This document shows, in pieces, positions 16,690 through 25,564 of a stretch of 57,511 nt of DNA. Source of the DNA: DATDEW01 sp046590205. GTDB taxonomy: Bacteria; Bacteroidota; Ignavibacteria; Palsa-1295. Under the pieces are notes generated by a model. It saw only the letters and a program-made list of their open reading frames with translations, did no database searches and was not told the DNA's origin. Each line of letters opens with the position of its first letter. Position 1 is the first letter of the stretch. Position numbers and translations under genes: made by a program. The DNA is taken from assembly GCA_046590205.1 (NCBI GenBank), contig JBKJTT010000066.1, positions 1 through 57,511 on the forward strand. The letters run 5' to 3'.

Positions 16690-18128
16690 TGCAGACAGAT
16701 GCCGCACTTACAAAGTATGGCACTGATATATCTCGCGGTTGGGGTAGCCCCACATCGAAGCGATCAGTCTTTTTATTATTTCTGGTGACAGTGGTTTGCG
16801 CTTTGGTTGCAACGATTAGTGATACTCTTCAGTATCTTCCGCTTCTTCCGATAACTATTGTCTCCGGATACCTATTTATCCGTGACCCCAGAGTGCGTTT
16901 TGCCTCCACACTTGGCATAATAATGTTGCTACAAGTTTTTGAGACAGCTACATTCCTTCAATATATTGCGGCAGCTATTTTTAATGGCGGATTACTATTA
17001 GTAGTTATTGAGCGTAAACTATTTCAGAATAGGAAAGTATCACCTACCACTCTGCTATTACCGTTTTCCTTGTTTCTTCTTTGGGGTTCAGGAGTAGGTC
17101 TCTTGAACATCATATTGGGTGGTGTTCGCTTTGAGCAATGGTATCGCGAATTATTGATATGGGCACCACTTTTTCTGATGCCTGTTTATTACCAGGATAT
17201 TATTGAGCGGAAATTGAATCCGGAGCAATTCCTCAAATGGTCTCTTTTGCTCTTATGGATAGCGGTGTTCCTTGCCTCATATATGAAGATTCGTAATAAT
17301 CTTGTACAGGCAGCTTACTTGTTTCAGATAGGAATTTCTCGTTATGACACTATCAATGGTGCGTTCATGATGTTTATTTTCCTCTCTCTGGCAATGCTTG
17401 AAGAAAAGAAGAATCGACTACTCCTCTTGGGAGGGTTCCTTTTCTCCGTAGGGAGTCTTATCCTAACTTTCGGTAGAACTGCATGGTTTGCGAGCGTAAT
17501 GTTTATGCCGGTTGTGATGCTTCTTGGTAATAAGGGAGAGCGAAAGAATGGGAGAGGATTTGTCTGGCTATTATTGGGATGTGTAGCACTCTTTGGAATA
17601 GTTGGATACATCTATATACCATCAGTAAAGCTGGCCCTTAATTTCTTTTGGTCTAAGATTACAAGTGTTTCCCTTGGTGCAGGCGATGCTTCTATGTATA
17701 ACCGTTATATAGAGTGGAATGGCTTGCTTCATTACATAAAAGATCTTCCACTTACAGGTGGTGGGTTCGGAGCTACCTTTAAGAACTACAATTGGCTATC
17801 GGGTATAACTGGTCAGGCGCATTACACTCACAGTGGATATTTAGGAATTATATTAAAAACCGGTATTGTAGGGTTTATTTTGCTTTTCATAGCTGTAATA
17901 GGATATGTTATTAAAGGTATGAAGTTTCTTCGCGATAAACGTCTTACGCCAACGGAGCGAGCATATATTAGAGCTGGCATTGCCACAATGTTCTATACTG
18001 CCGTCATCGCATACACAGGGAATGTGTTCTATCAGCGAGAAATGATGATGTACATCGCATTCTACTGGTGCTACTGTATAGGTATCGAACACAAACTTAA
18101 GCAATTAGACGGAGCGGTCACCGTTTAG
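16689..18128 (+). CDS. O-antigen ligase/polymerase family membrane protein (Wzy- or WaaL-like)
   Basis: 479 residues with about ten to twelve hydrophobic helices and a large periplasmic loop (~300-385). Characteristic O-ligase features are a conserved arginine region (MYNRYIEWNGLL), the PLTGGGFGATF segment and a histidine in QAHYTHSGYLGIILKTGIVG. These proteins polymerise repeat units or ligate glycan to an acceptor on the periplasmic side. In an operon with wza/wzz-like genes and a flippase, polymerase is more likely, but sequence alone cannot separate the two. Confidence 0.8.
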   Translation: MQTDAALTKYGTDISRGWGSPTSKRSVFLLFLVTVVCALVATISDTLQYLPLLPITIVSGYLFIRDPRVRFASTLGIIMLLQVFETATFLQYIAAAIFNGGLLLVVIERKLFQNRKVSPTTLLLPFSLFLLWGSGVGLLNIILGGVRFEQWYRELLIWAPLFLMPVYYQDIIERKLNPEQFLKWSLLLLWIAVFLASYMKIRNNLVQAAYLFQIGISRYDTINGAFMMFIFLSLAMLEEKKNRLLLLGGFLFSVGSLILTFGRTAWFASVMFMPVVMLLGNKGERKNGRGFVWLLLGCVALFGIVGYIYIPSVKLALNFFWSKITSVSLGAGDASMYNRYIEWNGLLHYIKDLPLTGGGFGATFKNYNWLSGITGQAHYTHSGYLGIILKTGIVGFILLFIAVIGYVIKGMKFLRDKRLTPTERAYIRAGIATMFYTAVIAYTGNVFYQREMMMYIAFYWCYCIGIEHKLKQLDGAVTV

Positions 18129-18131
18129 ATT

Positions 18132-19088
18132 ATGGTATCAGCAATAGACCACAAGCCAGCGAAAGTTAGCATTATCATCGTTCATCCGTATGGATTTGAG
18201 CATACACCCAAGTGTCTTGGCTCCCTTAGTACCATGACCTATCCGAACGCCGAAGTGATTGTTGTTGATAATGGCTCACAAGATGGTTCAGGGGAGATGT
18301 TGCGCAAGCAATACCCTGAAGTAATATTTATACATAATGAGAAAAACGACGGATTTGCAGGCGGAAACAATATCGGCATTGAATACGCCCTTGCTAATGA
18401 TGCACAGTATGTTCTTCTTTTAAATAACGACACAATTGTTACGCCGTCATTCCTTGAGCCATTAGTTGATCGGCTTGAATCTGACAAAAATATCGGTGCT
18501 GTAAGCGGGAAAATATATTATTATCCCGACGCTGTTGGCGGCAAGGAAAAGATAATTTGGTATGCTGGTGCATATCAAAAGTGGCACATGGCGTATAATC
18601 ATACCTGTGAGTTCGAGAAGGATAACGGACAGTGTGACGAAGCAGGAGAAGTCGCGTATGCATCAGGATGTTTGATGTTGTTGCGAAGCGATGTCCTCAA
18701 ACAAATAGGTGGCCTCTCCGAAGAGTACTTTATGTATTGGGAAGAATCTGATTGGTGTATGAGAGCAAAGGCAAAAGGGTATTCTTCATGGTACGAGCCA
18801 CGTGCAGTTATCTATCACAATACACGATCTTCGATTAAAGGGAAAGAGACACCGTTATATACATATATGATGTATCGCAACTTCCCCATATTTGCAAGCC
18901 ATCATTTTCATGGACTGCGTCGGCTTTGGTTTTGGTTTTGTTATCCATTACATATTTTTAATCGACTTGCTATTTGTATTATGGCTAGAAATTGGTCAGG
19001 TGCAATAGCAATTCCCTTCGGTGTAGTTGATTATCTCAAAGGCTATAGAGGTAAAGTAGGTATCAAGGAACGGGGGTTAATTAAATAG
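18132..19088 (+). CDS. Family 2 glycosyltransferase (rhamnosyltransferase-like)
   Basis: 318 residues. GT-A fold with VDNGSQDGS and LLLNNDTIV (metal-binding D-x-D equivalent NND), the acceptor-site motif EESDWCMRAKAKGY, and GGNNIG. These are typical of WcaA/GT2 enzymes that extend lipid-linked oligosaccharides. Oddity: the first strand reads SIIIVHPYG where the family usually has SIIIVNYN, so a nucleotide-contact residue may differ. The C-terminus is hydrophobic (~260-300) and likely membrane-associated. Start is 3 bp after the upstream stop. Confidence 0.85.
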   Translation: MVSAIDHKPAKVSIIIVHPYGFEHTPKCLGSLSTMTYPNAEVIVVDNGSQDGSGEMLRKQYPEVIFIHNEKNDGFAGGNNIGIEYALANDAQYVLLLNNDTIVTPSFLEPLVDRLESDKNIGAVSGKIYYYPDAVGGKEKIIWYAGAYQKWHMAYNHTCEFEKDNGQCDEAGEVAYASGCLMLLRSDVLKQIGGLSEEYFMYWEESDWCMRAKAKGYSSWYEPRAVIYHNTRSSIKGKETPLYTYMMYRNFPIFASHHFHGLRRLWFWFCYPLHIFNRLAICIMARNWSGAIAIPFGVVDYLKGYRGKVGIKERGLIK

Positions 19089-19202
19089 TTGTAGTAAGCC
19101 ATCTTTTATGCTGCCATAAATTTTTGTGCCAATATTCTTTGCCCTATCGGTATTATTTCTGTTGAGCCGTGTTCCTCTATATAGTTAACATGAATTGGCA
19201 TT

Positions 19203-21686
19203 ATGCACCCTGATTCCGATAAAACATCGTATTCGACCGTACTCTTTAGCTCGCTGATCCTAAGTGTGCTTACTAATATGTTCTTGTATGTAGGACAATT
19301 GTTCATTGTTAGAACTCTTACGAGAGATTCATACTCAATGTTTGTGGTTGCTTTGTCTTTTGTGGCTATGCTGGCAGTAGCTGCCGATCTTGGAATTACT
19401 CCATTTGTAACAAAATCTTTTGTCGAAGCTGATGAGAAAAAACGTAAATCGGAGGGTGATAGTAGAGGTAAGCTTCTTGGCTCTTATCTTGTCTTGCGCT
19501 TAATACTTTCTATAGTAGTTGCAATCTTAACTGTCTCAATATCATATTTGATCGGATATAGTTATGAGGAAATAGTACTTATGTCGATGTTTCTCCCATC
19601 TTTGATCATTTCTTCAAGATTTATGATTTTTCGATCAACGGGGGAGTCACTCCTGAAATCACAAGACAGATTTCATGTAGTTGCGATCTATGCTTTTATT
19701 GATTCAGTTGTGTTTGCAATTGTAATGTTCTTTGCATATTCTTCTCACAGTGATGTTTATTCTGTTATGGGGATATACACATTTTCTAATATCCCCGGTT
19801 TTATACTCCTATTTATTGGTATATATAAATGGGTAAGGAGAAAGAATCTTCAAATAATAATCGATAAGAGTATAATACGATCGTCGATACGTTCTGCATT
19901 GCCACTGGCAATCGGGACTGCATTCTTAGCAATTCATAATAATATCGATACTTTGTTGTTAGATGTACTAAGTTCGTCTCATCAAGTTTCGGCTTATGGT
20001 GCTAGTATCCGTTTGTTGTCAGCACTGATATTTATCCCTTCTATTTTTGGTGGAGTAATAGCACCACTTATTTCAAGAGCTGTTTATAATCGAACATCAG
20101 AATCACTCATTGTTAAGGTGCATCAACTCCTAGCGTACTTGCTATCGAGTGCGGTGTTGATTGCGATAATTATTTTTCTTATTCCTGATGTGATAATTTC
20201 AGTTTTCTTTGGGTCTGATAAGTACCACGACATACGTGATACAATCACTATTTTGGGGTGGACATTCATCCCAATCAGTTTCGTTACATTTTGTTCAGAA
20301 CTTGCTATTGCCGAGGGCAAGCTATGGATGCCCACTATCTACCTGTTCATAATTTTAATATTATCATTAATATCTGATTTGATTCTCATCCCAATATCTG
20401 GAGCGTATGGGGCTGCAGTGGCAAAATGTATCGCCGTTAGCATTGGCTCATTAATGTTTTTAATACTTATAGGTCAATTAAAGACTATAAGGTATAGTAA
20501 TACTAGTAAACTATTGTTTCTGCTGTCAATTGCTTTGTGTATTATTTTAACCGTTTCATCGATTATATCTCCAATTATTGACAATGCTATTATTACGATG
20601 TTCATGTTGATTCTACTATATACCGCACTCCTCATATCTTTTAGGGTCGTTAAGTATCGAGAGGTAAAAGATGTACTAGCTAGTATTCTTTTTAGAAAAG
20701 CTTTAGCGGAGATTCATGTAGAACGTCCCAAGACAGTATCTATGTCCCAAGAGAATCCCCATAACTGGGCACAAGAATTTAATGCTGACAGTCTGCCTTT
20801 AATTACGTTAGGCATACTTAGTTATAATAGACGTAATGAACTTCGCGCTACATTAGATGTATTAACAAAAGCGGTAGAATATTCTAATAAGGAAATTATT
20901 ATAGTAGATAATGGCTCTGATGATGGGACCACCCAAATGGTTGTAACTGAATTCCCAAACATTAAGATACTCTCCTTACCCACTAATAAAGGGACTCCCT
21001 CGCGTAATTATATTTTAAATCATGCGAAAGGTGAATACATATTTTTGTTTGATGACGATTCATTTCCCGCGACGCCCTTTCTGTTGAGTGAGGCAGTATG
21101 CTACATGAATTCTCATCGGGATGTATCTGTATTGAACATGTCAGTATATCAGCATTTGAACGAAGTTTGTGAATCTGAAGACTGGGAATATTTTTCATTC
21201 AGTACGATAGGAGATAGAGTATTTGAAGGTATATTCTTTGTTGAGGGGGGAGTTTGTATCCGGGCAAATGACATTTCATCCTTTAGGTTCGACGAAAGTG
21301 ATATGTGGGGAGCTGAAGGGATGGATATCTCACTGCAGCTTTTCAAGCAGTCTAAACGAATGGTTCTTAATACCAATCTTCAAATACTACACTTAAAAGC
21401 AAGGAGTGGGCACCCACGAGTTACTGATGCCTTCCATAAATCTTCAAGTGTTATAAAAATGCTATTCAAACACTTTCCTCTTGTTATTGCATGGATATTA
21501 GTGATTTTATATTGTTGTAGAAGATTAATAGGGGCAGTCATTAGACCAGAAAGTGTTAAGTATTATTTTCGAGGTGTTGTTGACGGTCTTAGAAACCAAA
21601 GACTTTATAGAGATTATTCTCCGAAATTTCATGGGATGAATTTGTTGCGTCTTTGGAAATGGTATCTTTTCTTATACCGTTGGTGA
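19203..21686 (+). CDS. Wzx/MATE-type flippase fused to a GT2 glycosyltransferase
   Basis: 827 residues. Residues ~1-490 are polytopic (about 12-14 helices) and resemble polysaccharide flippases of the MATE/MOP superfamily (early FLYVGQLFIVRTLTRDSYSMF, ADLGITPFVTKSF; later AYGAAVAKCIAVSIGSL). From ~531 a GT2 domain begins: ITLGILSYNRRNELRATL, IIIVDNGSDDGTTQM, IFLFDDDSFP (DDD metal site), then WGAEGMDISLQLF. A further hydrophobic helix (~760-780) lies near the C-terminus. The DNA is AT-richer than the flanks. The fusion links lipid-linked glycan flipping with a transferase on one chain; I know of no standard family with this order. No stop or frameshift separates the halves. Confidence 0.85.
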   Translation: MHPDSDKTSYSTVLFSSLILSVLTNMFLYVGQLFIVRTLTRDSYSMFVVALSFVAMLAVAADLGITPFVTKSFVEADEKKRKSEGDSRGKLLGSYLVLRLILSIVVAILTVSISYLIGYSYEEIVLMSMFLPSLIISSRFMIFRSTGESLLKSQDRFHVVAIYAFIDSVVFAIVMFFAYSSHSDVYSVMGIYTFSNIPGFILLFIGIYKWVRRKNLQIIIDKSIIRSSIRSALPLAIGTAFLAIHNNIDTLLLDVLSSSHQVSAYGASIRLLSALIFIPSIFGGVIAPLISRAVYNRTSESLIVKVHQLLAYLLSSAVLIAIIIFLIPDVIISVFFGSDKYHDIRDTITILGWTFIPISFVTFCSELAIAEGKLWMPTIYLFIILILSLISDLILIPISGAYGAAVAKCIAVSIGSLMFLILIGQLKTIRYSNTSKLLFLLSIALCIILTVSSIISPIIDNAIITMFMLILLYTALLISFRVVKYREVKDVLASILFRKALAEIHVERPKTVSMSQENPHNWAQEFNADSLPLITLGILSYNRRNELRATLDVLTKAVEYSNKEIIIVDNGSDDGTTQMVVTEFPNIKILSLPTNKGTPSRNYILNHAKGEYIFLFDDDSFPATPFLLSEAVCYMNSHRDVSVLNMSVYQHLNEVCESEDWEYFSFSTIGDRVFEGIFFVEGGVCIRANDISSFRFDESDMWGAEGMDISLQLFKQSKRMVLNTNLQILHLKARSGHPRVTDAFHKSSSVIKMLFKHFPLVIAWILVILYCCRRLIGAVIRPESVKYYFRGVVDGLRNQRLYRDYSPKFHGMNLLRLWKWYLFLYRW

Positions 21687-22903
21687 AAAAACTTCGTATT
21701 CTTCAAATTGCTGCTCGGCTTCCGTATCCGCTTCATGATGGTGGGGCGACGGGTATTTATAAGATTGCGGAGTCTGTTGCAAGTGAGGGACACCAAGTGA
21801 CGTTCGTATCTTTCCCTCATGATGATGCGCAAATAACGAAAGATGCCGTGGATGTAATGAACAAATTCACGAACATTCATCTCACATCAAAACCCCTCCC
21901 CCCCACAAACCTCGTTCTCCTGAAGACACTCTTCAAAGGGGCATATCCTATCGAGCGGAGGATGATGCCGGAGATGTTTGCACTTATTGAGCGGCTCATG
22001 AGCGAGAATACGTATGACATTGTCCATATTGATCATGCACACATGGGGAAGTACGGGCTGTGGATGAAAGAGAAATGGGACATCCCTATCGTACTTCGCG
22101 AGCATAACTACGAGACGCTCATCTATGAGCGATTTGCTGATAACACGAAGAACCCTCTGAAGAAGCTCATCGCACGAATTCATGCCAAGCGATTGCGAAA
22201 AGAAGAGGCGAATTTCATCCGCTCCTTCGATGCCACAATCCCCATCACCTTGCAGGATGAAGAACTGATGAGGCGTGACGCGCCCGATGCGACGTACTAC
22301 ACTATTCCGGCAGGCGTTGATACGGACTACTACCAACCGACAGAGCGGTCCAAGGAAGTACCGAACTCGATACTTTGGATAGGCGGCACCAACTGGCTGC
22401 CGAACCGCGATGCCATCGAATATTTTGCGAAGGAAATCTTCCCACTGGTTGTTAAATCGGTGCCTGATGCGACGTTCGATATTGTTGGTGAGGGTACAGA
22501 CCGCCTGCAACCTCTTACCCAGGAATGGGTTAATAGGGTACGGCTGCATGGCAGAGTGCCCGATATTCGCCCATTTATGGAGCGTTCGGCAGTGATGATA
22601 TGCCCCTTGCGCGTAGGTGGCGGAATGCGGTTGAAACTGCTGGATTTCTTCGCTTCTGGGAAGGCAGTCGTCTCGACAAGTGTTGGCGCGGAAGGGAATA
22701 TGGCGCGTGATGGAGAAGAAATTCTTCTTCGCGATGATGCCGTTTCATTCGCCGACGGGGTGATAGAACTTTTGGCACAGAGCGAGCTTCGCTCAAAACT
22801 CGGCACGAATGCCCGTCGCCTCGTCGAGGAAGAATACTCTTGGCAAAGCGTCGGCAAACGATTTTGTGAAGTCTACGAAAAAGTGATAGCAGCACGCGGA
22901 TAA
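21683..22903 (+). CDS. Family 4 glycosyltransferase (GT-B fold)
   Basis: GTG start at 21683 overlaps the upstream stop (GTGA) and gives MKKLRILQIAARLPYPLHDGG at the N-terminus, typical of GT4 enzymes; TTG at 21653 or ATG at 21659 are alternatives. About 406 residues. The C-terminal half has the donor-site pattern MICPLRVGGGMRLKLLDFFASGKAVVST followed by VGAEG, and a nucleotide-binding segment ILWIGGTNWLPNRDAIEYF. It presumably transfers one sugar to the growing lipid-linked repeat. The donor cannot be told from sequence. Confidence 0.85.
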   Translation: MKKLRILQIAARLPYPLHDGGATGIYKIAESVASEGHQVTFVSFPHDDAQITKDAVDVMNKFTNIHLTSKPLPPTNLVLLKTLFKGAYPIERRMMPEMFALIERLMSENTYDIVHIDHAHMGKYGLWMKEKWDIPIVLREHNYETLIYERFADNTKNPLKKLIARIHAKRLRKEEANFIRSFDATIPITLQDEELMRRDAPDATYYTIPAGVDTDYYQPTERSKEVPNSILWIGGTNWLPNRDAIEYFAKEIFPLVVKSVPDATFDIVGEGTDRLQPLTQEWVNRVRLHGRVPDIRPFMERSAVMICPLRVGGGMRLKLLDFFASGKAVVSTSVGAEGNMARDGEEILLRDDAVSFADGVIELLAQSELRSKLGTNARRLVEEEYSWQSVGKRFCEVYEKVIAARG

Positions 22904-22905
22904 TT

Positions 22906-22922
22906 TCAGATATATAATCTGA
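22906..22922. repeat. Short inverted repeat between two glycosyltransferase genes
   Basis: TCAGAT (22906-22911) and ATCTGA (22917-22922) are separated by ATATA, just before the GTG start at 22926. It may shape initiation of the downstream gene, which lacks an obvious Shine-Dalgarno sequence. Confidence 0.35.
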
Positions 22923-22925
22923 CAA

Positions 22926-24116
22926 GTGTATTTATTCATCATATTATGTTTATACAGCATACTTCTCTTCACCTACGTTCTCTACCCGGTGATTATGATG
23001 TTGCTTGCTCGTATCCAGCCCCGAAAGCATACCGTTGACCTAAGCTATACTCCATTTTTCTCCATTATTCTCGCCGCTTACAATGAAGAGCGGTCGCTTG
23101 CGAAGTGTCTCGATTCTCTTGTTGCTCTTGATTATCCTGAAGATAAGATAGAAATAATAGTTGGTTCTGATGGCTCTAGTGACTCAACGAATCAGATACT
23201 TAATAACTATTCGGTGAAGTACAAGTTTGTCCGCTCATTTGTTTTCAATGAGCGGCGAGGTAAGATGCAAGTGCTCAATGACATTGTCCCAAAAGCACAA
23301 GGTGAATATCTATTATTCGTTGATGCGGATATGATGCTTGATAGATTAGCACTGCGGTATCATGCACAGCATTATACAAGCGACGAAATTGGTGGGGTCG
23401 CAGGTGCGTATATACTTACATCAGATAATGGAAATAGTGGTTTTGAATCAGAGAATGATTATCACTCTATTGAGATGACACTTAGATGCAATGAGTCCGC
23501 AGTTGGCTCAACAGTGGGATTATCAGGGGCAAACTATTCAATGCGATCCTCACTTTGGAATGAACTTCCAAGTGATTACATACATGATGATCTCTATTCA
23601 GTTTTTAAAATAATCTCACAGAATAGAAGACTGATTTATGAGCCGCTTGCTATTGCAAGGGAAGAGTATGTTCGCTCAATTAAGGAGGAGTTTCGGCGTA
23701 AGTCTCGGTTTGCATCGCGCGGGTTTGCAACACTTCGATATTTCCCCGACCTTCTTGCTCCCTCAGCAGGGATAATTTCATTGATGATACTCGGACACAA
23801 GCTCTTTCGCTGGATTACTCCAGTCATTCTCATTTGTATTCTTATCTTGACAGTAATGGGTTGCCTATTTGTCGGAACGACTATATTTTTGGCACTCGGA
23901 ATAGCTGAATTGGTCGTTATTGCATTGGTGTTATTGGGGGTGATTATGAATGCGAAGAACATATCACTCCCACTGGTACGAAACCTCTTCTGGTTTGCAG
24001 TAATGAATGCTGCATTTCTATCAGGACTTTTTACGTATCTTTTTGGGAAAGAACGAGGCGAATGGAAGATGTCCCGACGCGCGACGAATGAAGTAGTAGG
24101 AGGGCATCAGCATTGA
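22926..24116 (+). CDS. Membrane GT2 glycosyltransferase (cellulose-synthase-like)
   Basis: 396 residues, GTG start. An N-terminal helix (LFIILCLYSILLFTYVLYPVIM) is followed by a GT2 catalytic domain with FSIILAAYNEERSLAKCL, EIIVGSDGSSDST, LLFVDADMM (DAD), the acceptor region (YIHDDLYSVFKI) and a degenerate QxxRW-like RRKSRFASRG. Two or three helices close the C-terminus (~285-370). The layout resembles processive or semi-processive membrane GT2 enzymes. It ends overlapping the next gene's TTG start (24113). Confidence 0.85.
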   Translation: MYLFIILCLYSILLFTYVLYPVIMMLLARIQPRKHTVDLSYTPFFSIILAAYNEERSLAKCLDSLVALDYPEDKIEIIVGSDGSSDSTNQILNNYSVKYKFVRSFVFNERRGKMQVLNDIVPKAQGEYLLFVDADMMLDRLALRYHAQHYTSDEIGGVAGAYILTSDNGNSGFESENDYHSIEMTLRCNESAVGSTVGLSGANYSMRSSLWNELPSDYIHDDLYSVFKIISQNRRLIYEPLAIAREEYVRSIKEEFRRKSRFASRGFATLRYFPDLLAPSAGIISLMILGHKLFRWITPVILICILILTVMGCLFVGTTIFLALGIAELVVIALVLLGVIMNAKNISLPLVRNLFWFAVMNAAFLSGLFTYLFGKERGEWKMSRRATNEVVGGHQH

Positions 24117-25546
24117 GTAGGCGGAAAGAGCTCATATTTCTTTTCATCAGCGACATTATCGCTATCAATGCAGCGTGGATGCTGCTATATTACATTCGTT
24201 TTATTTCCGGGTGGTTCACGACTCTTAGCATAGATACTGATGCATCTTACCTTATTCAATCAAGTTTATTGGTTTACCTCTTTTGGTTAAGCGGATTTTT
24301 GATGTTTGGTTTATACCGCCAGTGGTATGTCCGCCCGATCTTTGATGAGATAGTAACTATCTTAAAAACTCTCGGTATTGGGACACTCATTTTTATTCTT
24401 TTTGTACTATGGGGGCCAACCGCAGGCGCTGAAGATGCACCGATCAGAAATGACCCAAGAGTAATAGGACTGTTGTATTTCGGACTTCTCGCTGCACTTA
24501 TAATATCCTTACGTATTGTCGTTCGGTTTTCACAACGACGACTGCTTGAATCAGGTATTGGAAGAAGGACATCAATTATTCTCGGGGATCACAAGAAAGC
24601 GACAGAACTTGCTCGTCGCGTTGCACAGTATCCACGTCTTGGTTACGATGTTGTAGGGTACATATCATCGAATGGGTCTGATACAACTGCTCTTCATGTT
24701 GGCTCAAAAAATATTGAGCGACTTGGTGAGTTAAAAGATCTTGAGTCAGTTATCGATGAGTATAAAATACGAGAGGTGCTCATTACACTTGATTCAGGTG
24801 AGCATGACAAACTTCTTGATGTAATTGGGCGAGCGGCAAAGTCAAATACGGGTCTAAAGATCGTACCTGATCTCTATGATATTATCTCCGGGCAGGCACG
24901 TACACGAGAGATATACGGGTTTCCGCTGATAGACATTAATCCAGAGCTTCAACGCCCGTGGGAAGAATCGGTTAAGAGAATACTTGATGTTACTGTCAGT
25001 GCAAGTGTACTTATTCTTGGCTCGCCAGTATGGCTGTTAACTGCGTTGGCAGTGAAACTTACATCAAAGGGAGGGGTAATATATTCTCAAGAACGTGTAG
25101 GGCGTAACGGTGAGATATTCCATATTTATAAGTTTCGCTCAATGCGTATTAATGCAGAGACATCAGGACCAGTATGGGCTGCAAAGAATGACCCACGAGT
25201 AACACCAATAGGGAAATTCTTGCGCAAATCGCATCTCGATGAAGTACCCCAATTTTGGTGTGTACTAAAAGGTGACATGTCTCTTGTTGGTCCACGACCT
25301 GAACGTCAGTTCTTCATTGACCAACTCGTTAAAGATATTCCGTACTACACTCGTCGCCTAAAAGTACGACCTGGTATTACCGGCTTGTACCAAGCAATGG
25401 TAGATAAGTACGATGAGTCTGTAGATGATGTGAAGGAGCGTGTTCGCTACGATCTGATGTACATTGAGTCAATGTCATTCCGTTTGGATATTAAAATACT
25501 TTTCCGTACGGCATATATGATGCTAAAAGGTAAAGGACAAGCATAA
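24113..25546 (+). CDS. Polyprenyl-phosphate sugar-1-phosphate transferase (WcaJ/WbaP-like)
   Basis: 477 residues; TTG start overlapping the upstream TGA. Four N-terminal helices, a CoA-binding-like domain (~150-260, TSIILGDHKKATELARRV), then the bacterial sugar transferase domain: VKRILDV re-entrant helix (~287), QERVGRNG (~326), YKFRSM, catalytic DE pair in HLDEVPQFW (D376-E377), and SLVGPRPE (~390). It attaches the first sugar-1-phosphate of the repeat to undecaprenyl phosphate at the inner membrane. All catalytic motifs are intact, in contrast to the fusion protein at 27447. Confidence 0.9.
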   Translation: MSRRKELIFLFISDIIAINAAWMLLYYIRFISGWFTTLSIDTDASYLIQSSLLVYLFWLSGFLMFGLYRQWYVRPIFDEIVTILKTLGIGTLIFILFVLWGPTAGAEDAPIRNDPRVIGLLYFGLLAALIISLRIVVRFSQRRLLESGIGRRTSIILGDHKKATELARRVAQYPRLGYDVVGYISSNGSDTTALHVGSKNIERLGELKDLESVIDEYKIREVLITLDSGEHDKLLDVIGRAAKSNTGLKIVPDLYDIISGQARTREIYGFPLIDINPELQRPWEESVKRILDVTVSASVLILGSPVWLLTALAVKLTSKGGVIYSQERVGRNGEIFHIYKFRSMRINAETSGPVWAAKNDPRVTPIGKFLRKSHLDEVPQFWCVLKGDMSLVGPRPERQFFIDQLVKDIPYYTRRLKVRPGITGLYQAMVDKYDESVDDVKERVRYDLMYIESMSFRLDIKILFRTAYMMLKGKGQA

Positions 25547-25564
25547 TAAAAAGGAAGAAGAAGT

